A DNA stretch of 41,126 nt from Nostoc sp. CCCryo 231-06 (GTDB taxonomy: Bacteria > Cyanobacteriota > Cyanobacteriia > Cyanobacteriales > Nostocaceae), in the NCBI GenBank assembly GCA_023522315.1, contig JAHCSU010000097.1:1-41126 (forward strand), in the 5' to 3' direction. The notes under the pieces are model-generated. The model saw only the letters and a list, made by a program, of their open reading frames with translations, did no database searches and was not told the origin of the DNA. Below, one piece after another: positions 19,767 to 29,070 of the stretch; within the stretch, counting starts at the first letter, position 1, and every line of letters starts with the position of its first letter. The translations under genes and the position numbers were made by a program.

Positions 19767-20414
19767 ATGACATCATCTTCTAAAATTGCAGTTCGTGAAC
19801 TACCTCTGTTCCCGTTACCCGAAGTAGTTCTGTTTCCTACCAGGCCATTGCCTCTACACATCTTTGAATTTCGCTACCGAATCATGATGAACACGATTTT
19901 GGAGAGCGATCGCAGGTTCGGTGTTTTGATGGTCGATCCTGTTAAAGGTACGATTGCAAATACTGGTTGCTGTGCGGAAATCGTTCATCACCAACGGTTG
20001 CCAGATGATCGGATTAAGATGTTGACTTTAGGGCAGCAAAGATTTCGGGTATTAGAGTATGTTCGTGAAAAGCCATACCGCGTTGGTTTAGTTGAGTGGA
20101 TTGAAGACCAAGCACCGGCTAAAGATTTGCGACCTTTATCAACTGAGGTAGAACAACTACTGCGAGATGTTGTGCGTCTATCAGCCAAATTGACTGAACA
20201 AAATATCGAACTGCCAGAAGATTTGCCTGACCTACCAACAGAGTTATCTTATTGGGTAGCGAGTAATCTTTATGGTGTTGCCGCAGAGCAGCAGTTATTG
20301 CTAGAAATGCAAGATACTGCAACTCGTCTTGAGCGGGAAGCGGAAATTTTAACCTCTACTCGTAATCACTTGGCCGCTCGCTCTGTTCTTAAAGATACGT
20401 TTAATGAAAAGTGA
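19767..20414 (+). CDS. Lon N-terminal (substrate-binding) domain protein
   Basis: A 215-residue protein made of the LON peptidase N-terminal/PUA-like domain alone. It opens with LPLFPLPEVVLFPTRPLPLHIFEFRYR and continues with LMVDP and CAEIVHHQRLPDDRIKMLTLGQQRFRV. No AAA ATPase or protease domain follows, so it is not Lon itself. Stand-alone forms are widespread in cyanobacteria and plants, and their role is not settled; binding of proteins for degradation or chaperoning is a family-based guess. It is separated from rpsJ by a terminator, so it probably has its own promoter. Confidence 0.88.
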   Translation: MTSSSKIAVRELPLFPLPEVVLFPTRPLPLHIFEFRYRIMMNTILESDRRFGVLMVDPVKGTIANTGCCAEIVHHQRLPDDRIKMLTLGQQRFRVLEYVREKPYRVGLVEWIEDQAPAKDLRPLSTEVEQLLRDVVRLSAKLTEQNIELPEDLPDLPTELSYWVASNLYGVAAEQQLLLEMQDTATRLEREAEILTSTRNHLAARSVLKDTFNEK

Positions 20415-20574
20415 GGAGTTAGGAGTAGAGACGCGATTAATCGCGTCTGTACAGGAGTTAGGAGTTAGGAATAAATAACAAAAAATAAAAGATTGGCAAC
20501 TTATAATTTATATTTCTTACCTGATAATTAATAACTGATAACTCCTAACTCTTAACTAATTAATAACTCCTAAC
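20415..20574. repeat. Intergenic repeats: AGGAGTT heptamers and a 20-bp palindrome
   Basis: AGGAGTT-type units flank the perfect palindrome AGACGCGATTAATCGCGTCT (20429-20448). Divergent copies of that palindrome lie inside the TIGR03960 gene at 27128-27175. TAACTCC units on the far side (20540-20575) are the complement of the heptamer. The region lies between the convergent Lon-N and pheA genes. Confidence 0.7.
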
Positions 20575-21453
20575 TTATAAAGTAACAGCGCTGATCGGCA
20601 AAACATTGTAAGCGCCAAGAATTTTTAAAATTTCTGTGTGCATAGTTAATTCTGCTAAAGCAGATTGCATTTGTGCTTCCTTGACATCCGCTTCTAAATC
20701 CATAAAAAATAAGTATTCGCCTAGCGATCGCTTCGTCGGACGAGATTCAATCCGGCTGAGGTTAATCCCTAGTTGAGCAAATATTTGCAAAGGTTTGAGC
20801 AATGCTCCAGGTGTGTTGGCAGGCATACTAAAAGCCAGTGATGTGTGACTGGTAGGCACTTTTGATGCCTGATATTCAGCGTTCGCTTCACCCTGACTTA
20901 CTACCCAAAAACGAGTAAAGTTTTCTGGATAGTCGTTGATGCCACTGGCAAGTATGGGCAGGTTGTAGAGTTGAGCGGCTCTACTAGAAGCGATCGCTGC
21001 TGTTGTTGTCTCTTGCTCCAATCGCTGTAATGCTTCGGTTGTAGAATTGCTGGGAATAATCTGTACAGTCGGGAGAAACCGCTCTAACCATCCCTGACAT
21101 TGTGCCAAAGCTTGCGGGTGAGAGTAAACAGTTTTAATTTTATCTAAGCTAGACGCGCAAGAAATTAACGTATGGACAATGGGTAATACCAAAGCCAACT
21201 GAATTCGCAAACTGTCTAACTGCCAAAGTGTATCTAGTGTTGTAGCCACACTCCCTTCAATAGAATTTTCCACTGGCACAACAGCCAAGTGAGCTTGACC
21301 ATCAGCAACGGCGTGCAGTGACTGCGAGATGGTGAGATAGGGACATAACCTAGCTTCAACTCCCGTACTTTTAGTTAGCCAGTTGACATAAAGAACAGCT
21401 GCTTGTTCTGTGTAAGTGCCGGGAGGCCCTAAATGTGCGATCAATAAGGTCAT
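20575..21453 (-). CDS. pheA: Prephenate dehydratase
   Basis: It converts prephenate to phenylpyruvate in phenylalanine synthesis. The monofunctional form has a catalytic domain (about 1-185) starting LIAHLGPPGTYTEQAA and ending with the NFTRFWVV motif (TRF at 180-182, catalytic threonine). An ACT domain (about 200-280) follows with ALLKPLQIFAQLGINLSRIE and SRP, which binds phenylalanine for feedback inhibition. The frame is open to 21546, but the extra 31 residues (MSSKSRFGS...) are not part of the family. ATG at 21453 has AAAGG just upstream and gives the usual 292 residues. There is no chorismate mutase domain. Confidence 0.93.
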   Translation of the reverse strand: MTLLIAHLGPPGTYTEQAAVLYVNWLTKSTGVEARLCPYLTISQSLHAVADGQAHLAVVPVENSIEGSVATTLDTLWQLDSLRIQLALVLPIVHTLISCASSLDKIKTVYSHPQALAQCQGWLERFLPTVQIIPSNSTTEALQRLEQETTTAAIASSRAAQLYNLPILASGINDYPENFTRFWVVSQGEANAEYQASKVPTSHTSLAFSMPANTPGALLKPLQIFAQLGINLSRIESRPTKRSLGEYLFFMDLEADVKEAQMQSALAELTMHTEILKILGAYNVLPISAVTL

Positions 21454-21546
21454 GCCTTTAGCCTTGAGTTGCGAGTTTAATCGGTAAACAGAGATTATGA
21501 TATTTTGGTCTTGGCAAATAGATCCAAATCTACTCTTACTAGACAC

Positions 21547-21923
21547 TGTTATCTTTAAAATTTACGCACTAAACAAATAGAGCGAAATATGTATCCAGGA
21601 AAACAATTTATCGAAAAGAGTACTTCTAGCAGATAGATTTCCTGGTAGTTTTTTTTTTCCTAAATTCCTCTGGAGATTTAAAAGCAATTATATTGGGTTC
21701 TGGCCATAGAAGGATGCATATTATTGTTTTTATGTCAATAATTAAATCAGAGTCTATATTTCTTGAACTAAAGATAGTAATGAGCGTACCAACTTTTTGC
21801 TAATCATGTATAGCTGATAAGCAACAATCATTTTTATGGTCAATAAATTTTATAGTTTTCTAATAATCAGATTTAATTTATTAAAAAATATTAAAATTAA
21901 GAAACAGATATTTTTATCCGCTC
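21547..21923. other. AT-rich divergent promoter region (pheA / DUF1997)
   Basis: This is 377 bp, very AT-rich, with a run of ten T near 21650. It separates divergent genes and must hold both promoters, but I see no hexamer pair good enough to name. No small gene is evident. Confidence 0.5.
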
Positions 21924-22511
21924 ATGGCTACCCGGTTTACTGCCTCCCAATCGGTTGAAATCGCTGTTCCAGAGCAGCCTATTCCCATTCAGCACTACTT
22001 GCGCCAGCCTCAACGTCTAGTTAAGGCTTTGGCTGACAACAGTAGAATTGACCAGCTTTCTGAGGAAGTATTTCGCTTGAAAATGCGTCCGTTAACTTTT
22101 ATGTCATTGAGTATTCAACCTACTGTAGACATGAGAGTTTGGGCAGAATCAAATGGAATAATTAATTTGCGATCGCTAGGCTGTGAAATTCTGGGCTTCG
22201 AGTATATTAACCAGCGTTTTGCTCTCAATTTAAAAGGACATTTGTCTCCCAAAGAGTTAAGCACTGGCACTCGCCTGCAAGGAAAAGCTGATTTAGAAGT
22301 GCTGGTGGATTTGCCACCGCCATTTTGTTTCACTCCTAAGCCGATTTTAGAAGCTACTGGCAATGCTTTGCTCAAAAGCGTGCTGTTGTCGGTCAAGCAA
22401 CGGTTATTAAACCAACTTTTGGCGGATTATCGCTACTGGGTGATATCACAAACCAAAGATAGAGGAATTAGCGGTAACAGTACTGAATTGCCAATCCTGA
22501 ATGCTGAGTAA
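21924..22511 (+). CDS. DUF1997 family protein
   Basis: A 195-residue protein matching the DUF1997 family of cyanobacteria and plants. It shows PIPIQHYLRQPQRLVKALAD, FRLKMRPLTFMSLSIQPTVDM, then LEVLVDLPPPFCFTPKPI and a C-terminal VKQRLLNQLLADYRYW. The central part is mostly beta strand with no catalytic motif visible, and may be a lipid- or pigment-binding START-like fold (inference). There are no membrane helices. The function is unknown. It converges on rnhB with an 8-bp gap. Confidence 0.8.
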   Translation: MATRFTASQSVEIAVPEQPIPIQHYLRQPQRLVKALADNSRIDQLSEEVFRLKMRPLTFMSLSIQPTVDMRVWAESNGIINLRSLGCEILGFEYINQRFALNLKGHLSPKELSTGTRLQGKADLEVLVDLPPPFCFTPKPILEATGNALLKSVLLSVKQRLLNQLLADYRYWVISQTKDRGISGNSTELPILNAE

Positions 22512-22519
22512 TTATTTAA

Positions 22520-23176
22520 TCACTCAGCGTTCAGTATCTTGATTTGGCAAGGACGAAAAGACTGACGATGTAGGGGCGAAGGCCCATATTGTTGCAGAGC
22601 CAGCAAGTGCTTCTGGCTACCATAACCCTTGTTACACTCCAGGTTGTACATAGGGTATTTTAATGCAAGACGCAGTACCAGTTCGTCACGCCAAACCTTG
22701 GCAACAATACTAGCAGAGGCAATAGCGAGCGATCGCTCGTCCCCCTTAATTATTGTTTGTTGCGGCAATAGCAAGTCTTTGATTGACTGATTACCATCAA
22801 CCAGGCAGAGTGTAGGCTGTACCTTTAACTTCAGTACAGCCCGCTTCATTGCTAACAGCGTCGCTTGCAAAATATTTATCTTGTCAATTTCGGCAGTAGA
22901 AGCAAATCCAATTTTCCAGTCTATAGCCAGCCCACAAATCTGCTGCGCTAGCTGAGTTCTACGAGAACTAGATAACTTTTTACTATCTTTGATTTTAGCT
23001 GCCATCAGTATTGGCAAAGCATGATCTGGTAGGATCACTGCTACCGCTACCACAGGGCCAAATAGAGCGCCTCGCCCGACTTCATCCACACCTGCAACCA
23101 ACCCTGGAATCCCTGACAAGGTAGAAAACTCCAGCCAATTGGATTGTTCCAAGGGCGTTGGCGACGTTTCTACCAT
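22520..23176 (-). CDS. rnhB: Ribonuclease HII
   Basis: It cleaves RNA in RNA-DNA hybrids and at single ribonucleotides in DNA. The active-site D31 and E32 lie in AGVDEVGRGALFGPVV, with further acidic residues in LCLVDGNQ and SASIVAKVWRDEL. The frame extends upstream to 23263 and would overlap RNase E. ATG at 23176 gives a normal 218-residue enzyme starting 10 nt after the rne stop, so I use it. The rne-rnhB pair is a conserved cyanobacterial arrangement and the two are probably cotranscribed. Confidence 0.93.
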   Translation of the reverse strand: MVETSPTPLEQSNWLEFSTLSGIPGLVAGVDEVGRGALFGPVVAVAVILPDHALPILMAAKIKDSKKLSSSRRTQLAQQICGLAIDWKIGFASTAEIDKINILQATLLAMKRAVLKLKVQPTLCLVDGNQSIKDLLLPQQTIIKGDERSLAIASASIVAKVWRDELVLRLALKYPMYNLECNKGYGSQKHLLALQQYGPSPLHRQSFRPCQIKILNAE

Positions 23177-23186
23177 AAAGCAAATT

Positions 23187-25358
23187 TTAATTATCCTCGA
23201 TCGCTGAGGAACGACGACGGCGGCGACGGCTGGCAGTGGCGGCGCTGTTGGCATCACTTTCATCTTCGTTGGTGGAAGCTTTCGCAGACAAGCTATCCGT
23301 TGGGTTAGCAGTCAACTCAGATGGTTCAGTTGTCTCTTCTATCAAAGGTTTTTGTTGTGGCTCAATAACTTTTGGTATTGGGATCTTGCTTGGAATTATT
23401 TCAGGTGTTGCTTTTTGGACAATAGTTGATTCTGAGGTTGATTCAGTTGGAGTTGTTGGCTGTTGACCAGGCTGAATCACGTTAATAATCACAGACTTGG
23501 TATTTTTAACCTCTTGCTCTAACTTCACTAAGGGAGATATTCCCATCAAGGCAAAGATATCCTGTTCCTGGAGGCTCATTTCTACAGTTCTAATCTCCGG
23601 TGGTTCTACCACTGGTTTCACTGGGTCTGCCTTGATAATTTTAGCGCGTTCTACAGTCCGATCTATAGTCCGATCTATAGTGCGATCTATAGTGCGATCT
23701 ACTATAGTGCGCTCTACTCTTTCACTCCAACCTGGTTTACCAAGGGTGGGTGAGGGAATCTCTGGTGCAACTCCTAGTTCTGGTTCAATATCAAGGTCTA
23801 AGTCTGGCTCGTTGACAAAAGCCAGTGGATTGGCTATGATGCCAGTCTCATCTTTCCCGTTTAACCCATTGATGGGAATTCGACTGCGGCGAGTGCGGGT
23901 ACGACGCTTATTATCATTAAGGTCTTGATAACTAGGATGATTGATCAGATTTAAGTTACCCGATTCTAGGTCGCCCTCAAATGCTTCTGAAAATCCATCA
24001 TAGGTTTCTCGTGGTTCTGGGATGCGGGCAGATGGCTGACGTGGTTCTCGGTGAGGCAGGGATATAAAACGCTCACGTTCACGCTCTGGTGTTTCTGCTG
24101 GTATTGGTAATCGGTTTTCGATTTCTCCAGGCAGACGCACAATATGTCCTAAACCGCCACAGGTGGGGCAAGTTTCACCAAACAATTCGTAAATGTTTTG
24201 ACCTTGGCGTTTGCGGGTTAGTTCTACTAAACCCAGTTCGGTAAGTTGGGCAATCTGCGGACGAGCTTTGTCTGCTTTGAGTGCTTTATTAAAGTGTTCG
24301 AGAACTTGTAGTTGATCGCGTCGTGATTCCATATCAATAAAATCAACAACGATCACCCCGGCGATATTCCGTAGACGCAACTGGCGAGCAATTTCTGTTG
24401 CAGATTCGCAGTTTGTCCACAAAACTGTTTCTCTAGCTGTTGCCGATCGCGTGAAGGAACCTGAGTTAACATCAATTACGGTTAATGCCTCTGTCGGCTC
24501 AATAATAATGTAGCCTCCAGAAGGTAGGTCTACTCTCGGTTTGAGGGCTTCTCGAATGGCGGCACTGATGCGGAAGTACTCTAAAATTGGAGAGCGATCG
24601 CGGTGATGGTCAATCAACAATCCCTGCGGTGTTTGACCTCCGCTCCAGTTCTGCAAGTACTGCTTCACGCGCTTCAAACCAGTACTGGAATCTACGACAA
24701 TCCGATTTACATCCGCGCCGTACATATCCCGCAATACGCGCTGAATGAAGTCATCGTCCCGGTTGAGTAGTGCTGGGGCACGGGTGGAATGCGCTTCCTG
24801 TTGGATAGCTTCCCATTGCTTTTGCAGCAACTCCAAATCTTCCATAATCGCTTCTTCGGGTTTGCCTTCTGCTTCTGTACGCACAAGCAAACCCATTCCC
24901 GACGGTTTGACCAAAATCGCTAGTGCCCGCAAGCGGTTGCGCTCACTTTCACTTTTAATCCGTCGGGATAAATTTACGCCTCTACCAAAGGGCATCAATA
25001 CTACGTAGCGTCCGGGTAAAGTTATATTACCCGTCAGCCGGGGGCCTTTTGTCCCCGTTGGCTCTTTCATTACTTGCACCAAAACTTTCTGCTGTGGTGC
25101 TAGTAATTCTGTAATTGCTGCTGCGGTACGCTTTAGCTTTAATGGCCCTAAATCGGTGACGTGAATAAAACCGTTGCGCTCTGGGTCGCCAATATTGACA
25201 AAAGCCGCATCTATCCCAGGCAATACGTTTTCTACTACCCCTAAGTAGATATCACCTATTTGGTGATGACCTGTAGCAACAACTAGTTCCTGTATTTGAT
25301 CTTCAGAAAAGACAGCAGCAATTTGGTGCTGCTCCGCGATGATAATTTGTTTTGGCAT
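23187..25358 (-). CDS. rne: Ribonuclease E/G
   Basis: The main endonuclease of mRNA decay and rRNA processing. Its 723 residues are the compact cyanobacterial form. An S1 domain (about 34-115) is followed by the 5' sensor and DNase I-like regions, with the catalytic D296 in VIDVNSGS, and the zinc link CPTCGGLGH near 400. The C-terminal third is unstructured and ends in RRRRRRSSA (711-719), the nonapeptide known to recruit polynucleotide phosphorylase in cyanobacteria. A DRTI tetrapeptide array near 555-570 comes from a 12-bp DNA repeat. The Shine-Dalgarno GAGG lies 7 nt before the ATG. Confidence 0.96.
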   Translation of the reverse strand: MPKQIIIAEQHQIAAVFSEDQIQELVVATGHHQIGDIYLGVVENVLPGIDAAFVNIGDPERNGFIHVTDLGPLKLKRTAAAITELLAPQQKVLVQVMKEPTGTKGPRLTGNITLPGRYVVLMPFGRGVNLSRRIKSESERNRLRALAILVKPSGMGLLVRTEAEGKPEEAIMEDLELLQKQWEAIQQEAHSTRAPALLNRDDDFIQRVLRDMYGADVNRIVVDSSTGLKRVKQYLQNWSGGQTPQGLLIDHHRDRSPILEYFRISAAIREALKPRVDLPSGGYIIIEPTEALTVIDVNSGSFTRSATARETVLWTNCESATEIARQLRLRNIAGVIVVDFIDMESRRDQLQVLEHFNKALKADKARPQIAQLTELGLVELTRKRQGQNIYELFGETCPTCGGLGHIVRLPGEIENRLPIPAETPERERERFISLPHREPRQPSARIPEPRETYDGFSEAFEGDLESGNLNLINHPSYQDLNDNKRRTRTRRSRIPINGLNGKDETGIIANPLAFVNEPDLDLDIEPELGVAPEIPSPTLGKPGWSERVERTIVDRTIDRTIDRTIDRTVERAKIIKADPVKPVVEPPEIRTVEMSLQEQDIFALMGISPLVKLEQEVKNTKSVIINVIQPGQQPTTPTESTSESTIVQKATPEIIPSKIPIPKVIEPQQKPLIEETTEPSELTANPTDSLSAKASTNEDESDANSAATASRRRRRRSSAIEDN
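23655..23700. repeat. 12-bp tandem repeat inside rne
   Basis: The unit AGTSCGATCTAT recurs about four times (23655-23700) and encodes the DRTIDRTIDRTI segment of the disordered RNase E linker. Near-perfect copies at the DNA level point to recent expansion. The unit length keeps the frame. Confidence 0.85.
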
Positions 25359-26213
25359 TCAATTCCCTCAAAAATTGGCAGCACCAATAGGTCTGGAGGT
25401 TTGTTATACCTTTGTTGCCCCTGCAAACCTCAAAAGGCGCTACTGATAATAAAAATCGCAAACCTGGTCTTCTAAGTTAAATAGCTATTGGCGCTCTTAA
25501 GAGCATTTTCACGGCGGATTATTCCAGAACGGCTGCATGTTTAAGCAATTAAATCAACCGTCTGTGGTTGATTTGTGATGCAATACTCTCAATAAAAAGA
25601 GTTCTGAGTTGAAAGTTCTGAATCCTGAGTGAGTTTTTAACTCAGGAAGCTTCATTTGAGAGTAACCTACTGAAGTCGTTAAGAAAAAGAAACTATTTCT
25701 ATTTTCCATTCCCCGGATTTATCCTTAGGGTTATACTCAGCAACGCCAGCTGCTACCCTAATTCAAGCCGCGCTTTGCGCGTCTCGTGAACGTCTGCAAA
25801 TTCGGTCTAACCGACGGCAGTTGTTTACCCTACGGTAACACCAAGGGCGAACAACTCTAGAAAAGTAGCTCACTAGCTCTTTGGCACTACTGTGGATTAA
25901 ACAATTCAGCAGTTGTTTAAAAAGCATGGATTTAGAGAAGCTAACCGAGCCTGCTGTTAGTTACTGATTCACAAGGTAGCTATAGAGAGAGTGTGTATTC
26001 TTTAATCTGCCTCAGTTTGTCTGGGATAAAATCCTAGAATTTGCACTCTAATATCTTTGCTTTCGCCCCCTGAACACCAGGGTAGTGAACCAGCTAATTC
26101 AATGCAGCGCCAGAAATATTTCTCTTCAACCCATTCTAACGCAACCTTGCTAAAAATCAATTCCAACGATATAGCCACGTTAGGACAACTACTAGCAAGC
26201 TGCCCTACAGGGA
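25359..26213 (-). promoter_or_regulatory. Long leader/promoter region of rne
   Basis: This is 855 bp upstream of rne with no convincing gene. Perfect stems occur at AAATCAACC 25551-25559 with GGTTGATTT 25566-25574, and at TCCTGAGT 25623-25630 with ACTCAGGA 25640-25647. A CCGCGCTTTGCGCG repeat lies near 25770. RNase E genes are often autoregulated through a long AU-rich 5' leader, which would suit this stretch, but the transcription start is not visible. Confidence 0.4.
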
Positions 26214-28922
26214 TTATACCCCTAAAATTAGCCGATTGCGGTGGATGTGCAGGAGTTGGAATTCTCCACTAGCCACCATCCCTAGCATAAACAGGATTTC
26301 TTCCGGACGCAATAGAAAACCATCTTGGCGATAGCTACCTACATAACGGATAACAGATATAGATTCTGCAATGCCTTTGTGAGTTTCTACTAATTCCAGT
26401 TCAAACAAGCGATCGCGCAGATTTATTAACTGGCTCTTGCCTGACTTTGTTGTATGCTCGTACCACAGTTCGTCTTTTGCTTTAATGCTATCAATCCATT
26501 CTTGCCATTGTATAAGTGTTACTTCTTCAAGTGCTGCTACGGTAATTAAATATTCTGCTGTTTCTAGCAGTTGAGTCGCTGCCGGAGTTTTTAAATCTAT
26601 CTGCTCCACATTATATACAGGTATGTCTGTGGGCATTTCTCGAACCAACTGTTCTCGAAAAGTATCGACTGCTACTGGTACAGTTAACTCAAAATCTGCA
26701 ATTTCACCACTACTAGTAGCTCCTAGAGCCAAAGCAGTTGCTACAGAAATTCGCGGCATTGGATGAAATCCACCAGTGAAAGCGATTGGTAAGCCTGCTC
26801 GCCGCACAACTCGGTCAAACAGACGGATTAAATCCAGGTGGCTTACCAAAGCCATATTACCCTGTTTCCCAAACCAAACTCGCAGTCGTTGTGCCTTAGT
26901 TGTGTTGGGGACAAACTCGCCAGCGAACTTCGGGATGGCAGGTGATTCAATCACAATGTTATGGCCAAAGTCGGTTCCACATACGCCACAGTGAGAACAA
27001 CCTTCAAAAGAACAGTCGGGTACAATTGCAGCTTCTAAGGCGCGTTGCAAATCTTCTTTGAGCCACTTTTTATCAATTCCGGTATCAATATGATCCCAAG
27101 GTAGGGGAGTATCGAGGGAGTGGGGAGAGACGAGATTAATTGCGTCTGTACTTGGGAACGCGATTAATGGCGTCTGTGGGCCATTTTCCGCATCTTTCGA
27201 TCTAGTTTGATCTTGTGCGTGAAACAAATTCCATTCGCCATTTTCTACTTGACGGTATTTCCAGTCTAGATCGGCTTGAGCGATCGCATCTCCCCAAGCG
27301 CTAAAAGCCTGATCTAAATTTTCATACCAGGAATCCATACCTGCACCCAATTCCCAGGCACGCCGGACTACTTTGCCCAAATTGCGATCGCCTCGTCCCA
27401 CAAAATCTTCCATTGCCGAAATGCGAACATCGGTAAAATTTACCTTCACTCCCTTTATTCGGCGGAATTCTTGCCGCAACAGGTTTTGTTTGCGCTTAAA
27501 TTCAGTTGTAGAAACTGAGTGCCATTGGAATTGCGTATGGGGCTTCGGCGTAAAGTTAGAAATTGTCAAGTTAAAGTTTAGGGGTTTTCTGCCCTTGCCC
27601 CGACATTCTCGCTGTAGCCAGCTTACTGTTTCGGCAATGCCCAGAACATCAGCATCCGTCTCACCCGGCAAGCCAATCATAAAATACAACTTGATTTTAT
27701 CCCAGCCTTGCTCCCAAGCGGTTTTCACTCCCCGCAACAATTCTTCATTAGTCAAACCCTTATTCACAATGTCTCGCATCCGCTGAGTTCCAGCTTCTGG
27801 AGCAAAAGTCAGTCCACCTTGCCGCGTACCTCCAAGGATATTGGCAATATTTTCATCAAATCTGTCTACCCGTTGGCTTGGTAGGGTCAGAGAAATGTTT
27901 TCATTTTTTAAGCGATTTTTGATTTCCATCCCCACTGCTGGTAGGGACAAATAATCAGAACAACTCAGAGATAGTAAAGAAAACTCATTGTAACCAGTTG
28001 CCCGCATTCCCTCTTCAATTGCTTCTACAACCTGATCGGGTTCCACATCCCGTGCTGGTCGAGTAAGCATTCCTGGTTGACAGAAGCGACAGCCACGAGT
28101 GCAACCACGCCTAATCTCAATGGTCAAACGGTCATGCACCGTTTCTACGTATGGAACTAACCCAATGGAATAGGCGGGTATGGGAGTTGCAACCCGTCGC
28201 AAAATTCGTTTTGGTACGTCTAGGCGATGAGGATGAACCGAGCCATCCTCTGCCATGTCGTCAAACTGAGGGACATATACACCTGGTATCTGTGCTAAGT
28301 CCAGTAATAGATGTTCCCGACTCAATCCTGCTTGTTTGCCGAATTCCAATACCAAACCAATTTCTGGCAGCAGTTCTTCTCCATCTCCAAGGGCGATAAA
28401 GTCGAAAAAGTCAGCGTAAGGTTCGGGATTGGATGTTGCTGTTTGCCCACCAGCAAAAATCAACGGAAACTGGGACTGGAGATTCGTAAATTCTCCCCCT
28501 GCTTCTCCTGCTTTTTGGCGTTCTCGCCACGTCAAGGGAATTCCAGCCAAATCCAACATTTCTAGGATATTAGTTGCACCCAGTTCGTAACTGAGGCTAA
28601 AGCCTAAAATGTCGAATTCTGTCAGCGATCGCTTTGACTCTACAGCAAATAACGGCGTATTAGTTTCGCGTAGTTTGGCTGCGAGGTCTTTTCCTGGGAG
28701 GTAGGCGCGATCGCATAATTGACGCGGTTGGGCATTCAAAATGTTATAGAGAATGATGTGCCCTAAATTGGATGCACCGACTTCATATACTTCTGGATAA
28801 GTTAATACCCAGCGTATTTCTGCCGTATCCCAAGCTTTGTGTACTGCTAAACGCTCATTACCCAGGTAACGCCCTGGTTTTAAAATATCCGATGTTATTA
28901 ATTTTTCAACTGCAACAGCCAC
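26214..28922 (-). CDS. TIGR03960-type radical SAM protein fused to DUF2344
   Basis: A 902-residue protein. The N-terminal part (about 1-240) resembles a B12-binding-type Rossmann region (WVLTYPEVYEVGASNLGHII). The radical SAM core has C274, C278 and C281 (CTRGCRFC) binding a 4Fe-4S cluster. A cysteine cluster C-x4-C-x2-C-x2-C (CSFEGCSHCGVC) precedes a C-terminal DUF2344 domain from about residue 674 (QRLRVWFGKQGNMALVSHLD). In many bacteria these two halves are separate genes directly upstream of rng/rne; here they are fused and still precede rne. The substrate is unknown; an RNA or ribosome modification is a guess from context. Residues 582-606 derive from an in-frame intergenic repeat. Confidence 0.88.
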   Translation of the reverse strand: MAVAVEKLITSDILKPGRYLGNERLAVHKAWDTAEIRWVLTYPEVYEVGASNLGHIILYNILNAQPRQLCDRAYLPGKDLAAKLRETNTPLFAVESKRSLTEFDILGFSLSYELGATNILEMLDLAGIPLTWRERQKAGEAGGEFTNLQSQFPLIFAGGQTATSNPEPYADFFDFIALGDGEELLPEIGLVLEFGKQAGLSREHLLLDLAQIPGVYVPQFDDMAEDGSVHPHRLDVPKRILRRVATPIPAYSIGLVPYVETVHDRLTIEIRRGCTRGCRFCQPGMLTRPARDVEPDQVVEAIEEGMRATGYNEFSLLSLSCSDYLSLPAVGMEIKNRLKNENISLTLPSQRVDRFDENIANILGGTRQGGLTFAPEAGTQRMRDIVNKGLTNEELLRGVKTAWEQGWDKIKLYFMIGLPGETDADVLGIAETVSWLQRECRGKGRKPLNFNLTISNFTPKPHTQFQWHSVSTTEFKRKQNLLRQEFRRIKGVKVNFTDVRISAMEDFVGRGDRNLGKVVRRAWELGAGMDSWYENLDQAFSAWGDAIAQADLDWKYRQVENGEWNLFHAQDQTRSKDAENGPQTPLIAFPSTDAINLVSPHSLDTPLPWDHIDTGIDKKWLKEDLQRALEAAIVPDCSFEGCSHCGVCGTDFGHNIVIESPAIPKFAGEFVPNTTKAQRLRVWFGKQGNMALVSHLDLIRLFDRVVRRAGLPIAFTGGFHPMPRISVATALALGATSSGEIADFELTVPVAVDTFREQLVREMPTDIPVYNVEQIDLKTPAATQLLETAEYLITVAALEEVTLIQWQEWIDSIKAKDELWYEHTTKSGKSQLINLRDRLFELELVETHKGIAESISVIRYVGSYRQDGFLLRPEEILFMLGMVASGEFQLLHIHRNRLILGV
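27128..27175. repeat. Two diverged copies of the 20-bp palindrome inside a coding gene
   Basis: 27128-27147 matches AGACGCGATTAATCGCGTCT at 18 of 20 positions, and 27156-27175 at 17 of 20. The perfect version is intergenic at 20429-20448. Here the copies encode residues within 582-600 (QTPLIAFPSTDAINLVS) without breaking the frame. Confidence 0.8.
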
Positions 28923-29070
28923 TGTGCTATCTTCTAGCTACCTTAATTACAGCTACTCAAACCCAACCTTAGCATTGAATTAGGTCTTCTAACATAGTTT
29001 ATCGTTGCAACTTATAACTCCTTTACATAAAATCCACTTCTTACGCGAACCTTTGTGCTTTTACATAAAG

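Noticed and set aside
23177..23263. Extended N-terminus of RNase HII overlapping rne
   Set aside because: The extra 29 residues read rne coding sequence in another frame; ATG at 23176 gives the normal protein.
23497..23928. 143-codon plus frame inside rne
   Set aside because: Antisense of the low-complexity RNase E tail; open only because of the 12-bp repeat and biased composition.
26057..26272. 71-codon plus frame at the 3' end of the TIGR03960 gene
   Set aside because: Overlaps conserved coding sequence in antisense and has no recognisable features.
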